Positions 13,639 to 13,661 of a stretch of 13,661 bases of DNA are shown here, one piece after another. Source of the stretch: JACRBK01 sp964427955 (GTDB taxonomy: Bacteria > Chloroflexota > Anaerolineae > Aggregatilineales > Aggregatilineaceae); contig CAYRWY010000127.1 in NCBI GenBank assembly GCA_964427955.1, positions 1-13,661 on the forward strand. Reading direction: 5' to 3'. The notes under the pieces are model-generated. The model saw only the letters and a list, made by a program, of their open reading frames with translations, made no database searches and had not been told where the DNA came from. Made by a program: the position numbers and the translations under genes. Each line of letters opens with the position of its first letter. The stretch's first letter is position 1.

Positions 13639-13655
13639 CATACAGCCTCGTTTTT
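13608..13655 (+). terminator. possible terminator of the membrane-protein gene
   Basis: The perfect 12-bp hairpin of the repeat lies 82 bases after the stop at 13526, and TTTTT follows at 13651-13655. The gap of 12 bases between stem and T-run is longer than in a standard intrinsic terminator, so termination efficiency is uncertain. Confidence 0.4.
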
Positions 13656-13661
13656 CTCCCC

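Overview
This 13.7 kb window is GC-rich and almost entirely coding, and most genes run left to right. It looks like chromosomal DNA of a member of the Chloroflexota (Anaerolineae-like). This assignment is an inference. It rests on the SecA form (an insertion in nucleotide-binding domain 1 of the kind I associate with Chloroflexota and Deinococcus-Thermus), on a kinase with many GAF domains, on a single-domain KaiC-like ATPase next to a small helix-turn-helix protein, and on short G/C-rich intergenic repeats. There are no rRNA or tRNA genes, CRISPR arrays, transposases or phage genes.

Left part (1-2300). The window opens inside the 3' end of a luciferase-like flavin monooxygenase gene. A repeat-filled gap follows, then meaB, the G-protein chaperone of B12-dependent acyl-CoA mutases. 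meaB converges on a minus-strand gene for a secreted SH3b-domain protein, with a shared hairpin terminator between them. Upstream of the SH3b gene lies an AT-rich divergent region (2298-2596). It holds a promoter -10, a perfect-arm dyad and a second terminator-like hairpin that resembles the first, together with what may be the relic 3' end of a lost gene copy.

Middle (2597-6155). A small protein with a disordered, charged N-terminus and a C-terminal membrane anchor precedes secA, the preprotein translocase motor. secA has an extended -10 promoter of its own.

Signalling cluster (6294-11349). Five tightly spaced co-directional genes encode a winged-helix protein, a KaiC/RAD55-like single-domain ATPase, two small three-helix membrane proteins that look like diverged tandem paralogues, and a 1030-residue soluble histidine kinase (PAS, four GAF, HisKA, HATPase). 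No receiver-domain protein is encoded in the window. This is the best candidate for an undescribed system: a KaiC-like switch, a DNA-binding-type partner, a membrane pair and an orphan kinase that may work as one pathway. That functional link is inferred from gene order only.

Right part (11490-13661). An adenosine deaminase with a complete catalytic set is followed by an unrecognised membrane-anchored beta-rich protein with two similar halves. The window ends in a second cluster of the intergenic repeats seen near its start, including a perfect 12-bp hairpin followed by a T-run.
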